From Bradyrhizobium sp. LTSP885 (GTDB lineage: Bacteria; Pseudomonadota; Alphaproteobacteria; Rhizobiales; Xanthobacteraceae), in assembly GCF_000938305.1 (NCBI RefSeq), contig NZ_JYMT01000019.1:52148-116147 (forward strand): 64,000 nucleotides of DNA, written 5' to 3'. Positions 44,381-52,907 of the stretch are shown here, in pieces. The position numbers and the translations under genes were made by a program. The first letter of the stretch is position 1, and every line of letters starts with the position of its first letter. The notes below the pieces were generated by a model, which was given only the letters and a program-made list of their open reading frames with translations, was not told the origin of the DNA and did not search any database.

Positions 44381-44824
44381 ATGACAAGATGGTTTGGTGC
44401 GGCGGCGATGATGCTCATCGCCGGTCCGGCGTTTGCGGCTGACGTTGCGACCTGCTCGCTCGGCGCTGACAAGAAGACCGTTACGGTGACCGCCAGCAAT
44501 CCCTATTCGAAAGTGATGGCCTGCGAGGTGAACTGCGACATGGCGATCCCTGGCGGCTTTGCCACCGTGGTCTGCGTCAAGCCGGTGCCGGTGGGGGCCA
44601 AGGATTTCGTGATGTGCACCGACGTCGCGAAAGGCGACAAGACTTACACGCGGGTCAAGGGCACGGAAGCGAACTGCCCCGATCCCGCCGCGCCGCCGGC
44701 CGCCAGCAAGGCCGAGAGCAAGGACAAGGACGATGACGACGATGATGACGCCAAGGCCGATGAAAGGATGCAGGCCATCATCAAGCAGGGCCAGGAGTTC
44801 ATCGAGCGGCAGAAGCAGAAATAG
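44381..44824 (+). CDS. Secreted cysteine-containing protein with acidic tail
   Basis: A 147-residue protein: signal peptide (FGAAAMMLIAGPAFAADVAT), a domain of about 80 residues with five cysteines (ATCSLG, MACEVNCDM, VVCVKP, VMCTDV) that may form disulfides, then a low-complexity region KDKDDDDDDDAKADE and a C-terminal helix (MQAIIKQGQEFIERQKQK). I do not recognise a family. The acidic run could bind divalent cations, but nothing proves this. AAGGGG lies ahead of the ATG. It is flanked by repeats on both sides. Confidence 0.65.
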   Translation: MTRWFGAAAMMLIAGPAFAADVATCSLGADKKTVTVTASNPYSKVMACEVNCDMAIPGGFATVVCVKPVPVGAKDFVMCTDVAKGDKTYTRVKGTEANCPDPAAPPAASKAESKDKDDDDDDDAKADERMQAIIKQGQEFIERQKQK

Positions 44825-44924
44825 CTGGCGCCTTACCTCTGAGTTGCCCGACGGCGCAAGCGTCTCGCGCAAAAATAGTTCGCTTTATCAGAAGAGAAAC
44901 TCAGTGTATGAATCAGCCCGTCCT

Positions 44925-45300
44925 ACCCGATTGAGGGGCGAGCGCACGTCACGAACGCGCGGTGGGATGCGGTGGACGCCGGGCGTGTGACTGACGAGCA
45001 CGCGTAAGGCGGACGGTGAAATCGTGTGGTCCCGACGCCCCAGTGGCAGGCAAAAGTTCGCAAGGCGCATACGCGTCTCGCGGATGACGGTGACAAACAA
45101 GCCCGGTCTTCGCCGGGGAGAGCACGTATAAGCCGTAACCCATCGCGCAGGGAAAGCCGGAGTGCCTCCGCTGGACCTGTATGCTCGTGTGCGTTTCTTT
45201 CTCTCACTTTGCACACGAGACCGCGGGTGCGGCGTGCACCCGGCTTTCCCTGCGCCCTCTATTCGATGAGAGGGCGAAACGAAATGCAAAGCTCGGACAA
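44925..45300. repeat. Long Bradyrhizobium-type dispersed repeat
   Basis: The segment contains a perfect 16-bp inverted pair, GCGCAGGGAAAGCCGG at 45145-45160 and its complement at 45240-45255, around CCTGTATGCTCGTGTGCG and CACACGAGACCGCGGGTGC. I remember this unit (with its ...CACCCGGCTTTCCCTGCGCCCTCT tail) as a very common intergenic repeat of Bradyrhizobium and relatives. Outer limits are approximate. Confidence 0.7.
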
Positions 45301-45356
45301 ATCATGTCGCGAGAAGGCGAAGGTATGACTCGCAACGTGTGCCAAAAACTCGGTGT

Positions 45357-45478
45357 CGTCCCGGGCTTGACCCGGGACCCATAACCACAAATGGCAATCG
45401 TTGTGCGACGTTGGGGCCACAGCTTTTTTCAACAATGCGACCCTGTGGTTATGGGTCCCTGCTTTCGCAGGGACGACG
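45357..45478. repeat. Palindromic repeat with outer GTCC-type hairpins
   Basis: An inverted pair GGGACCCATAACCACA (45374-45389) and its exact complement (45444-45459) encloses about 54 bases. Outside it, CGTCCCGGGCTTGACCCGGGA and GGGTCCCTGCTTTCGCAGGGACGAC form smaller hairpins. This is a typical composite intergenic repeat lying upstream of the convergent cupin stop. Confidence 0.75.
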
Positions 45479-45499
45479 AAGAGAGAGCAGCGCGCCAAC

Positions 45500-45850
45500 C
45501 TAATGCGACGCCAGCGGGACGTAATCGTATTCGCCGACACCTTGCAAAATCAGGAACGTCAGCGACTTCGCGCCCGCATTGGTCACCAGGTGCGGCCGTG
45601 TCGGCCTGACGGCATAGACGTCGCCGGGCTTCAGGTGCAAATCCTCCTTGGGCTCCTGCAGGAACAGTCGCATCTCACCTTCCAGAACGTAGAACGTGTC
45701 GGAGATATTGCTGTGAGTGTGCCACGGCACCTTTTGTGTCGGCGAGAGCTGCAGCTCCATGATGCGAAACCCGGGGCGGGCGGCGTGCTGGGCGCGACGC
45801 TCGACCTCGTAGAGGTGACTTGCATCCTTGACCGGTTGTCCTGGCTTCAC
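45500..45850 (-). CDS. Cupin-domain protein
   Basis: A 116-residue single-domain cupin. Motif 1 reads VPWHTHSNISDTFYVLEGEM (metal-binding H-x-H and E-type residues) and motif 2 reads PGDVYAVRPTRPHLVTNAG. Small cupins bind a metal and act as enzymes or sensors; the substrate is not apparent. I chose GTG 45850 because GAGGGAGG precedes it at good spacing and the fold starts directly afterwards (VKPGQPVKDA). A longer upstream frame has no ribosome site. It is divergent from the large FAD-protein gene. Confidence 0.83.
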   Translation of the reverse strand: MKPGQPVKDASHLYEVERRAQHAARPGFRIMELQLSPTQKVPWHTHSNISDTFYVLEGEMRLFLQEPKEDLHLKPGDVYAVRPTRPHLVTNAGAKSLTFLILQGVGEYDYVPLASH

Positions 45851-46221
45851 GACGGCCTCCCTCGGGTTTTCTTGTTCACGCGGAGAGCATGCTAGTCCTC
45901 TTCCGCCATTCGCGAAACGGCCGGAGCATTGATGAACCGACGGACCAGCTATCTTCGTTGCGATTGGCCGATGGTACCGACCTGCCTTGCAAGCACAGCC
46001 CGTATGCCGGCGTCGCAGTCGATGGGCAATTAAGGGTTGTAATTTCAAGCTCCAACCACTGCTCGATCCATTGTACTATTTACAATAGACAAGAAATAAA
46101 CATATACCTCATGGGTTGTATTGCCGTGGGACGGACGATGTCGGGGCCAGCAAATAGTTCGATCGCAGCATGCCCCCGTCCACGGCAGACGATCCCCCTC
46201 GAACTCCGTTGAGGAGCCGAC
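45851..46221. other. Regulatory gap between cupin gene and the large FAD-fusion gene
   Basis: 371 bases without a gene, clearly AT-richer around 46035-46115. It holds an interrupted palindrome at 46070-46086 and, at the right end, TTGAGGAGCC as ribosome site of the following gene. It should contain both divergent promoters. Confidence 0.55.
46070..46086. promoter_or_regulatory. Candidate operator palindrome
   Basis: ATTGTA-CTATT-TACAAT is a perfect 6+6 inverted repeat with a five-base spacer, extendable to eight with one mismatch. It lies about 135 bases upstream of the FAD-fusion start in an AT-rich stretch. A regulator site is plausible; no regulator is encoded next to it. Confidence 0.35.
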
Positions 46222-49197
46222 ATGAGTGCCTTTCTCAACTGGCTATTGAATCTGATTCTAAAATTCGGACCGAAGGTCGAATACGTCACCCATCAGGCGC
46301 ACTACAATGTCAGCGCCGATGATGCTGCGCTGATCTGTCAGGATTATTCGAAGTTCATTCGGGTCATGCTGCGCGACCAGAACGAACCGCCCAATCCGCA
46401 ATGGATCAAGGGCGGTCCCGGACAGATCGGCGGGCAGCTTCAATATACGCTCGAACGCGATGGATCCACCAACATCATCGTTGAAGAAATCACGCAACTG
46501 TCGTTCGACGCGACAACGGCGGCGCATACCCTTGCCTGGGAGCAGCTCAGCTCAAATCCCCAGCTTCCGCTGCGAGGTTATGGATGCAGCTGGGTTTTGA
46601 CCCCAGCCGAGCCGGATTGTCCAAGTCCGTGTCCGTGTTCGCACCTGGTGTGGACGCGGCACTTCGAGGAGCCCTGGCTGTTCGGCTTGTTCTCGCTTGC
46701 CGGATACATGAAGACCAACTTCCAGCGCTCCGCTGGTCCGATCATGGATCGGATATTTCGCCAGTATTTTGCGGCCGAGTTTCCGCCGGCGGACAGACGG
46801 CTGCCGAAGAAGGGCGAGCGCGTTGCCGTGATCGGCGCCGGGCCCTCGGGCCTGCATATGGCTCACTTGCTCAGGACGGAGCTCGGAATCGAAGACATCA
46901 CAATTCTGGAACGTTCGGACCGCCATGGTGGCAAGACCCTGACAATAAAGGACTCCACCCAGCAAGGTGTCGTCCACGAACTCGGCACCTGCTATCTGGA
47001 CCCGGCTTACTTCGCCGTGCGAACGCTGGTGAAGCAACTGAAGGCCATGTTGGGCGCCGAGGGCAAGGAGTTTGGTGTCGAAGTGGCGCCCATCCATTAC
47101 TCGGTCAACAGTCTGGGCAAGGGCAGCCTGACATTGGAGGAGTGGGTCACCAGCAAGCTGCAGGTACAGCCTTCCTGGAGCCCGATGGCCTTGTTTCGGA
47201 TTCTGTTTCCACCGATCGATACGGCCGTAGAGCTGCTGGCGGCGAAAGCGGCTTACAACCGGCTGCACGAAGATATTTTCGGACAGTACGACTACACGAT
47301 GCCGTCGAAGCTCTCGGACGAGACATTGCAAAAGATCGACATGTCGTTTGGCCAGTTTCTGGAGAACAACGATCTTACGGCGCTGTCGCCGATCCTCGCC
47401 TACGGACAGACGGCGCAGGGATATGGCTCGATCGAGGATACGCCTGCATTCTGGGCGATGTGCTGGATCACACCGGCGCTGCTCGACGGCTATTTCTCGT
47501 TGCTGCCGGATGCGCTGCCGAAGAAGTCGATGTTCAAACAGGGGTGGGAGAGCGTCTGGGACACGATCGTCAAGGTCGACAAGCCGGATATTCGTTACAA
47601 CACCGAGATCGAGTCGATCGAACGGCCCGAAGATGGCAAGCTGATCGTGATTGCCGGCGTCGAGGGCTCTGGCGAGCGGGCGGTTCGTTTCCGGCGCGAG
47701 TTCGATTATTTGGTGGTTGCGGCGCCGCTGGTCAATCCAGACCCGGACGGCACGGTCGTTCCTCTCGACCTGAGGGCCGCGGAGCGGACATTGCTCGGAG
47801 GCGATCATACGTCGAGCTCCCAGTTTCGCACCGTGCTGTTCAAGCTGAACCAGCCCAAGCCGTATCTGTACTCGCATCTTGAACTCGACGCCGATCGAAT
47901 CCTCGGTCCCGCGGTCGGGCAGGGCGAGGTCTTTGCGTCTCGCGATTCCTATCTCGCGCTCCACCCCGAATTCTGCACGTTCGAGGCGCATCAGTCCGAC
48001 CCGGTGCGCGGACAAGTTCGTGAGCAGATGGCCTATCAATGGGTTGCGAACGACAGGCACCTTCCGCTCGAGGACGTGGACCGGAAGTTTCACGAATGGG
48101 CGGTCGACCAGTTCGGGGCGCAGGCCAATTACGAGGTCCTGCAGCACAAGACCTGGACCTATTTTCAACGCTTCGATCGCATCGGACTGGCGGCGAAGGC
48201 CCCCTGGAACGTGCTTGAACTTCAGGGACGGAACCGCACCCTGTTCGTCCATGCCTCGAACTATTTCGAATCCGTTCTCGATATCGTCAACTACAACAAC
48301 ATGCTGGTCGACGGTCTCTCCGGCAAGCTGAATGGATGGCAGCATCCGGCCAGCGACCCAAAGCCGTTCTACTATCAGACCGATCACTGGAGGATTTTCT
48401 ACAACAGGTTTGTCAAATACGGCCTGATGGCGCTCGACATCGTGCTCGGAACGATCTGGACGGTGCTTTACATTCCGATCCGGCCGATCCTCGCGCTTAC
48501 CTTGATCCGCTGGCAGCGCCTTCAATTGCAAAAGTCGTTCAAGACGGCGAATCCGGGAAAATGGTGGCAGTTCAACATGAGCCATTTTCTGAAAGTGTCG
48601 CCAAGCGTGATCTGTTTCCTCAACGGCAAGGAGGATCCGATCGTCACCCTGTCAAAGGACGCGTTGCGAAAGGATTTTCCCGAGATACCCGTCGTGGACA
48701 AGGCGCTCAAATGGAGCGACCACGACTACCGCACGGCCATCGGGGTTTGGATCGATGTGCTCAAGCCCGATTTCCTGACCTTCATCGGTCCACGGCTGGC
48801 TGCCGGTATCCGCCGTTTTCGCGGCAGTTTTCCGGTTCTCTACAACTACCTGTTTTCCTGGCTCGTCTGCCTCGCATACAACCAGTTGACCGGGTACAGC
48901 GTTCGGATCGAAGACGACAAGGGCGGCGGCTGCTACGTTCCGCGCTGCGAGTTGCTCGCCACGGCCAAGGCGGAATATGGCGACATCATTGGTAGCCGGG
49001 TCTGCACCCATCTCTGCAAGATCTTCACGGAAGAGACGATGAAGCGGAAAGGCTTCGATTGCGTCCTTGAGCCCAACCAAGGGAACGGGTCCTGCATGAT
49101 CCGCGGCGTGCCCTACCGCCAGCCGGCCTACGCGGATCATGCGGTGGACTGCAAGCTGTCGATCACGGTCCAGGGTGCAAATCGGGCAGGTGTGTAA
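46222..49197 (+). CDS. Three-part fusion: N-terminal domain + FAD oxidoreductase + D27-like cysteine-rich domain
   Basis: A 991-residue protein. Residues 1-170 are a soluble domain I cannot name (possibly SRPBCC-like). At about 201 comes a Rossmann dinucleotide fold VAVIGAGPSGLHMAHLLR with LERSDRHGGKTLTI, typical of flavin amine oxidases and CrtI-like desaturases; the flavoprotein runs to about 710. Hydrophobic segments near 735-765 may contact membrane. The C-terminus (about 860-985) has SRVCTHLCKIFTEETM and VLEPNQGNGSCMIRG, which resemble the C-x-x-x-CK and EPN..SC motifs of DWARF27 (DUF4033) carotenoid isomerases. Substrate may be an isoprenoid; this is inference. ATG follows TTGAGGAGCC; a terminator follows the gene. 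Confidence 0.7.
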   Translation: MSAFLNWLLNLILKFGPKVEYVTHQAHYNVSADDAALICQDYSKFIRVMLRDQNEPPNPQWIKGGPGQIGGQLQYTLERDGSTNIIVEEITQLSFDATTAAHTLAWEQLSSNPQLPLRGYGCSWVLTPAEPDCPSPCPCSHLVWTRHFEEPWLFGLFSLAGYMKTNFQRSAGPIMDRIFRQYFAAEFPPADRRLPKKGERVAVIGAGPSGLHMAHLLRTELGIEDITILERSDRHGGKTLTIKDSTQQGVVHELGTCYLDPAYFAVRTLVKQLKAMLGAEGKEFGVEVAPIHYSVNSLGKGSLTLEEWVTSKLQVQPSWSPMALFRILFPPIDTAVELLAAKAAYNRLHEDIFGQYDYTMPSKLSDETLQKIDMSFGQFLENNDLTALSPILAYGQTAQGYGSIEDTPAFWAMCWITPALLDGYFSLLPDALPKKSMFKQGWESVWDTIVKVDKPDIRYNTEIESIERPEDGKLIVIAGVEGSGERAVRFRREFDYLVVAAPLVNPDPDGTVVPLDLRAAERTLLGGDHTSSSQFRTVLFKLNQPKPYLYSHLELDADRILGPAVGQGEVFASRDSYLALHPEFCTFEAHQSDPVRGQVREQMAYQWVANDRHLPLEDVDRKFHEWAVDQFGAQANYEVLQHKTWTYFQRFDRIGLAAKAPWNVLELQGRNRTLFVHASNYFESVLDIVNYNNMLVDGLSGKLNGWQHPASDPKPFYYQTDHWRIFYNRFVKYGLMALDIVLGTIWTVLYIPIRPILALTLIRWQRLQLQKSFKTANPGKWWQFNMSHFLKVSPSVICFLNGKEDPIVTLSKDALRKDFPEIPVVDKALKWSDHDYRTAIGVWIDVLKPDFLTFIGPRLAAGIRRFRGSFPVLYNYLFSWLVCLAYNQLTGYSVRIEDDKGGGCYVPRCELLATAKAEYGDIIGSRVCTHLCKIFTEETMKRKGFDCVLEPNQGNGSCMIRGVPYRQPAYADHAVDCKLSITVQGANRAGV

Positions 49198-49248
49198 CCC
49201 CGCGGAAGGGCTGGCGACGCCGTCATTGGCATCGTCGCCCGCAAAAGA

Positions 49249-49274
49249 AAAACCCCGCAAACAGGCGGGGTTTT
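49249..49274. terminator. Rho-independent terminator, probably bidirectional
   Basis: The stem AAAACCCCGC / GCGGGGTTTT (49249-49258 and 49265-49274) has a six-base loop AAACAG; T-rich sequence follows on the plus strand and A-rich precedes, so it can stop both the FAD-fusion transcript and the convergent small-protein transcript. Confidence 0.88.
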
Positions 49275-49295
49275 GTTGGTCGTATCTGATGGCGA

Positions 49296-49544
49296 TCAGA
49301 TCGGGCGGCAACGGCCGTAGCGCCAGGCGAAGCCATAGGGGCAGGCGCGGACAATTGGCGCCACCACGACGGGCCGCTCGACGACGACGGCACCCGGAAC
49401 GACGACGACTTCGCCACGATTCCTGGCGCATCCGCCATAGGGGCCGCGATGGAAGCCGGGACCGCATCCGCCCGCAGCGTCAGCTGCACTGATGCCGGCA
49501 AATGCAGTCGTAACCAAAACTGCTGCTGCAAAAAGATACTTCAT
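49296..49544 (-). CDS. Small secreted GCG_CRPN-type protein
   Basis: An 82-residue protein: signal peptide (FAAAVLVTTAFAGISAADA), then GGCGPGFHRGPYGGCARNRG, a valine-rich strand region (VVVVPGAVVVERPVVVAPIV) and the end ACPYGFAWRYGRCRPI. The GCGPGFHRGPYGGC block is the GCG_CRPN prefix motif of short exported proteins in Rhizobiales; their function is unknown. The two Cys pairs suggest disulfides. ATG at 49544 is preferred because the signal peptide starts there. Convergent with the FAD-fusion gene across the terminator. Confidence 0.82.
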   Translation of the reverse strand: MKYLFAAAVLVTTAFAGISAADAAGGCGPGFHRGPYGGCARNRGEVVVVPGAVVVERPVVVAPIVRACPYGFAWRYGRCRPI

Positions 49545-49699
49545 GTCTTCTCCCTTGGATTTGGGCCGCACTGCGGCACCGCAACAAACTTTTCGCTCAA
49601 CGATTCGCCCGGCGGAATACTTGCAGAAGCCGTACCCGATGTCTTGGACCATAGGGCCTCCGGCTGAACGCGGCATGAACATGCCAGTCCGTTGCTACG

Positions 49700-50707
49700 T
49701 CACTGCGACGCAAGGAAGCCGAGCAACAATTCGTCATACTTCGCCGGCGCTTCCAGAAACACCAGATGCCCGGTGTTGGCGATCACCTCGGCGCGGGCGT
49801 TCGGCATCTGTGCCGACAGCGCTTTCGCGAGGTCGGCATTGTGCCCCATCTTCGGCCGCAGCGCCTCCGGCGCGTTCGGCCGGCCCGGCGCGTTGTGATC
49901 GTCGGCGCCCATGATGAACAGCGTCGGCTGCGTGATGAGCGGGATTTCGTGCACGACCGGCTCGCGATAGATCAGTTGCGCGGAGGCGACGAAGGCGCGC
50001 AGCCAGCGCGGATATTCGGCGCTGCCCTTGATGTTGAAGCGCGCGTCGATGAACGGCGTCACCTGGTCGGGCGGCAGCTTCAGCGAATAGTTGGTCTCGA
50101 GCTGCTTGCGATAGCCGTCGGCGGTCAGCTTCTCCTCGTTCTCGAGAATCTTCTCGGTCGGCGTCGGCGGCACGTAGAGCCGGTAGTCTTCCAGCCCGAT
50201 CGGTGCGGTCAGCAGCAGATGATTGACGCGATCCGGATAGGCGCGGGCGATGCGGATTCCGACCATGCTGCCCATCGAATGCGCGACGATGTCGGCCTTG
50301 GCGATTTGCAGATGATCGAGCAGCGCAACCGTGTTGCGCGCGAGATTGTCGAAATGCAGGTCGCCTTGCGGCTTGGAGGATTTGCCGAAGCCGACCTGGT
50401 CCGGCACCACGACACGATAGCCGGCATCGGTCAGCGTCTTGATGACCGGCGCCCAGTAGCTCGAGGGGAAGTTGCGGCCATGCAGCAGCACCACGGCGCG
50501 CCCGTTCGGTTTTGTGGGCGCCACGTCCATATAGGCCATCCGGAGCTGCTCGCCGTCATTGACCAGCGGCAGCATCTGGACGGGGTAGGGATAGGGAAAG
50601 CCTTCGAGCCCGATGCCGTAGGGTTCGCGCTCGGCGGCGGATGCGGGCGCGAAGGGCACAGCGAGCAGGGCGCCGAACAGGGCGGCGGCGAGGAAGCGAG
50701 GATTCAT
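49700..50707 (-). CDS. Secreted alpha/beta hydrolase
   Basis: A 335-residue hydrolase. Signal peptide AAALFGALLAVPFAPASAA; HG loop VVLLHGRNFPSSYW; nucleophile Ser in IVAHSMGSMVGI; acid in MGADDHNAPG; His in NTGHLVFLEAP. This is the haloalkane-dehalogenase/prolyl-aminopeptidase type of fold, with a cap domain between the nucleophile and the acid. Substrate cannot be read. The ATG at 50707 has GGAG upstream. It follows an ArsR-type regulator gene on the same strand, 69 bp away, which may control it. Confidence 0.85.
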   Translation of the reverse strand: MNPRFLAAALFGALLAVPFAPASAAEREPYGIGLEGFPYPYPVQMLPLVNDGEQLRMAYMDVAPTKPNGRAVVLLHGRNFPSSYWAPVIKTLTDAGYRVVVPDQVGFGKSSKPQGDLHFDNLARNTVALLDHLQIAKADIVAHSMGSMVGIRIARAYPDRVNHLLLTAPIGLEDYRLYVPPTPTEKILENEEKLTADGYRKQLETNYSLKLPPDQVTPFIDARFNIKGSAEYPRWLRAFVASAQLIYREPVVHEIPLITQPTLFIMGADDHNAPGRPNAPEALRPKMGHNADLAKALSAQMPNARAEVIANTGHLVFLEAPAKYDELLLGFLASQ

Positions 50708-50776
50708 CAAAGGCTCCGGAGACGAGGTCACGCGTTCGTGCATGCCAGCCGTGACGGCTGGCTTGAACGCGCGCCG

Positions 50777-51472
50777 TTATTCGCCCGCCCCGAACAGCGC
50801 TGCAAACCGCTTTTCGCCGTTTCGCGAAAAATTGACCACGCGGCTGCCCGGCGTGATGTCGCGCGCCGCCCATTTCAGTTCCGTGAAACGGTCCATCATG
50901 GCCGCTCCGAGCGTGCCTGCAAGATGGTGCCGCCGCTCGCTCCAGTCGAGGCAGGCCTTGCACACCGGGCGGCGCGGATGCGCCAGCGTATCAGAATCGA
51001 TCTGCAGCGCCTCGGCCATGAAGCGCTTGCCTTCGCCAGTCAGCTCGATGGCCTGCTTGGTCTGGCGGATCAGCTTCTGGCTCTTCATGCTGTCGAGCAT
51101 CTGCACGCCGAGGTCGCCGGCGAGATGGTCGTAGCAGATCCGCGCACGCCGGAGCTCTGGATCCTTCGGCCCGGTGCGCACGCGCATGTGACCGGCGCGG
51201 GCGGCGATGCCCTGCAGGCCCTCGAGCATATCAGCGACGTCGGCGCCGGTGAGGCGATAATAGCGATGGCGGCCCTGTTTCTCCGGTTCGATCAGCCCGC
51301 CGGCTTCGAGCTTCGCCAGATGCGAGCTCGCCGTCTGCGGCGTGATGCCGGCCTCCTGCGCCAGCTCGCTTGCGGTCAGCGCACGGCCGGTCAACAGCGC
51401 GGTCAGCATGTTGCACCGTGCGGGATCACCGACGAGCGCGGCAATCCGGGAGATGTCGGGTCCAGCTTTCAT
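50777..51472 (-). CDS. ArsR-family winged-helix regulator with C-terminal extension
   Basis: A 231-residue protein. The N-terminal 90 residues are an ArsR winged helix (RIAALVGDPARCNMLTALLT; GITPQTASSHLAKLEAGGL; RHRYYRL). The 130-residue C-terminal extension contains ARICYDHLAGDLGVQMLD and VCKACLDWSERRHHLAGTLG, a Cys-containing block seen in the larger ArsR proteins of rhizobia. Whether it senses metal or small electrophiles is not determinable. It likely controls the hydrolase encoded just downstream on the same strand. Confidence 0.85.
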   Translation of the reverse strand: MKAGPDISRIAALVGDPARCNMLTALLTGRALTASELAQEAGITPQTASSHLAKLEAGGLIEPEKQGRHRYYRLTGADVADMLEGLQGIAARAGHMRVRTGPKDPELRRARICYDHLAGDLGVQMLDSMKSQKLIRQTKQAIELTGEGKRFMAEALQIDSDTLAHPRRPVCKACLDWSERRHHLAGTLGAAMMDRFTELKWAARDITPGSRVVNFSRNGEKRFAALFGAGE

Positions 51473-51528
51473 AGTTCGATGGTAGCCGAAGCATCGACGT
51501 CAGGCAAGGGGCTATGATTGCCCCGGAT

Positions 51529-51612
51529 CGTCATTGCGAGGAACGTAGTGACGAAGCAATCCATTCATCCACTTGCGGAGAGATGGATTGCTTCGCTGCG
51601 CTCGCAATGACG
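51529..51612. repeat. REP-like palindrome (CGTCATTGCGAG family)
   Basis: The outer ends CGTCATTGCGAG and CTCGCAATGACG are inverted, and an inner pair GAAGCAATCCA (51553-51563) / TGGATTGCTTC (51584-51594) strengthens the fold. I recognise this as one of the most frequent dispersed repeats in Bradyrhizobium. It sits directly upstream of the NIPSNAP gene. Confidence 0.85.
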
Positions 51613-51630
51613 GCAAACATGGAGGCCATC

Positions 51631-51939
51631 ATGACCATTACCGTCTTCATCCGCTACCAGCTCGATCCGTTCAAGCGCGCGATGTTCGAGGAGTACTCGA
51701 AGAAATGGCTCTCGATCATCCCGCGATGCGGCGGCGATCTGATTGGCTATTGGATGCCGCACGAGGGCACCAACAACATCGGCTTCGCGCTGATCTCGTT
51801 CGAGAGCCTGGCCGCCTACGAAGCCTATCGCGCGCGGCTGCGCGCGGACAAGGAGGGCATGGCGAACTTCAACTTCGCGGAAGACAACAAGTTCATCCTG
51901 GCGGAGGAGCGGACATTTCTGCGCAAGGTGGAAGGATAA
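51631..51939 (+). CDS. NIPSNAP-like small protein
   Basis: A 102-residue protein: [43 protein letters not shown] and [19 protein letters not shown] show the dimeric alpha/beta-barrel repeat of NIPSNAP proteins. Function in bacteria is unknown. GGAGG precedes the ATG at 51631; an upstream frame through the repeat is non-genic. A PEP-mutase-like gene follows on the same strand after 82 bp. Confidence 0.85.
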   Translation: MTITVFIRYQLDPFKRAMFEEYSKKWLSIIPRCGGDLIGYWMPHEGTNNIGFALISFESLAAYEAYRARLRADKEGMANFNFAEDNKFILAEERTFLRKVEG

Positions 51940-52021
51940 GGGCCGCGGGCTCGCACGCCGGACTGGCGCGCCGCGCCGCGTATGCCTATCTCTGCGCGGC
52001 GAACCAAACAGGGAGAGAACG

Positions 52022-52840
52022 ATGCCAGTGACAACTGCTGACAAACGCACCGCCTTCAAGAAGCTGCATGACAGCGGATGCTTCATCATCCCGAACCCGT
52101 TCGATGTCGGCAGCGCGCTGGCGCTGCAGCATCTTGGCTTCAAGGCGCTGGCCTCGACCAGCGCAGGTTTCGCCTGGACTATCGGCAAGCCCGACAACCG
52201 CGTCACGATCGATGATGTTTGCAACCATCTGACCGTGGTGTGCGCGGCGGCCGACATCCCCGTCAATGCGGACTATGAGGACGGCTTTGCGGTCGAGCCG
52301 GAGAAAGTCGCCGTCAATGTCGCGCGCGGTGTCAGGACCGGCGTCGCCGGGCTCTCGATCGAGGATTTCACCGGCGATGCCGCCAATCCGCTGTTCGAGC
52401 ACAAGCTCGCGGTCGAGCGCATCAAGGCGGCGCGCAAGGCGATCGATGCCGACAACTCTGGCGTGCTGCTCACCGGCCGTTGCGAGGCATTTTTGCGGGG
52501 CGTGAAGGATATGAAGCTGGTGATCGAACGGCTGCAGGCCTATTCAGACGCCGGTGCCGATGTGCTCTACGCGCCGGGCATCTCAACCAGTGAGGAGATT
52601 TCCGCGGTCGTGAAAGCGGTGGCGCCGAAGCCGGTCAATCTCCTGATTGGCGGCGCGTCCGACCTGTCGCTGCAAAAGGTCGCCGAACTCGGCGTGCGCC
52701 GGATCAGCGTGGGCGGCGCACTGGCGCGGATGGCGTGGACCGGCGTGATGAAGGCTGCGAAGGAAATGGCCGAGAAGGGCACCTTCACCGAATTCGCCAA
52801 TGGCTATCCCGGCGGTGAGCTCAACAAGATGTTCAAATAG
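52022..52840 (+). CDS. Isocitrate lyase / PEP mutase family enzyme
   Basis: A 272-residue barrel. FIIPNPFDVGSALALQHLGF and STSAGFAWTIG are the family opening; the metal site is in NADYEDGFA, followed by GLSIEDFTGD and the active-site loop LTGRCEAFLRG. These enzymes cleave or form C-C or P-C bonds of small acids (2-methylisocitrate lyase, oxaloacetate decarboxylase or phosphonate enzymes). The active-site loop lacks the KKCGH motif of true isocitrate lyases, so a decarboxylase or a divergent lyase is as likely. GGGAGAGAACG precedes the ATG. Confidence 0.85.
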   Translation: MPVTTADKRTAFKKLHDSGCFIIPNPFDVGSALALQHLGFKALASTSAGFAWTIGKPDNRVTIDDVCNHLTVVCAAADIPVNADYEDGFAVEPEKVAVNVARGVRTGVAGLSIEDFTGDAANPLFEHKLAVERIKAARKAIDADNSGVLLTGRCEAFLRGVKDMKLVIERLQAYSDAGADVLYAPGISTSEEISAVVKAVAPKPVNLLIGGASDLSLQKVAELGVRRISVGGALARMAWTGVMKAAKEMAEKGTFTEFANGYPGGELNKMFK

Positions 52841-52907
52841 CCGACGCAAAAAGGCAGCGGGCCGATTGGCCCGCCGCCTGCGTGGTTTTCGCCTATCAGC
52901 CGCTTGC

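Larger units (their letters stand above)
44825..45499. other. Long intergenic region made of repeats
   Basis: About 675 bases with no supportable gene. Most of it is repeat sequence described separately (44925-45300 and 45357-45478). Short frames seen here are repeat-encoded and lack ribosome sites. Confidence 0.65.

Noticed and set aside
44925..45478. Possible CRISPR array in the repeat-rich intergenic stretch
   Set aside because: The repeats are inverted and of differing size, not direct repeats of constant length with regular spacers, and no cas genes occur.
46552..48585. 677-codon open frame opposite the FAD-fusion gene
   Set aside because: Antisense shadow with no family resemblance; the plus strand has a Rossmann motif and a good ribosome site.
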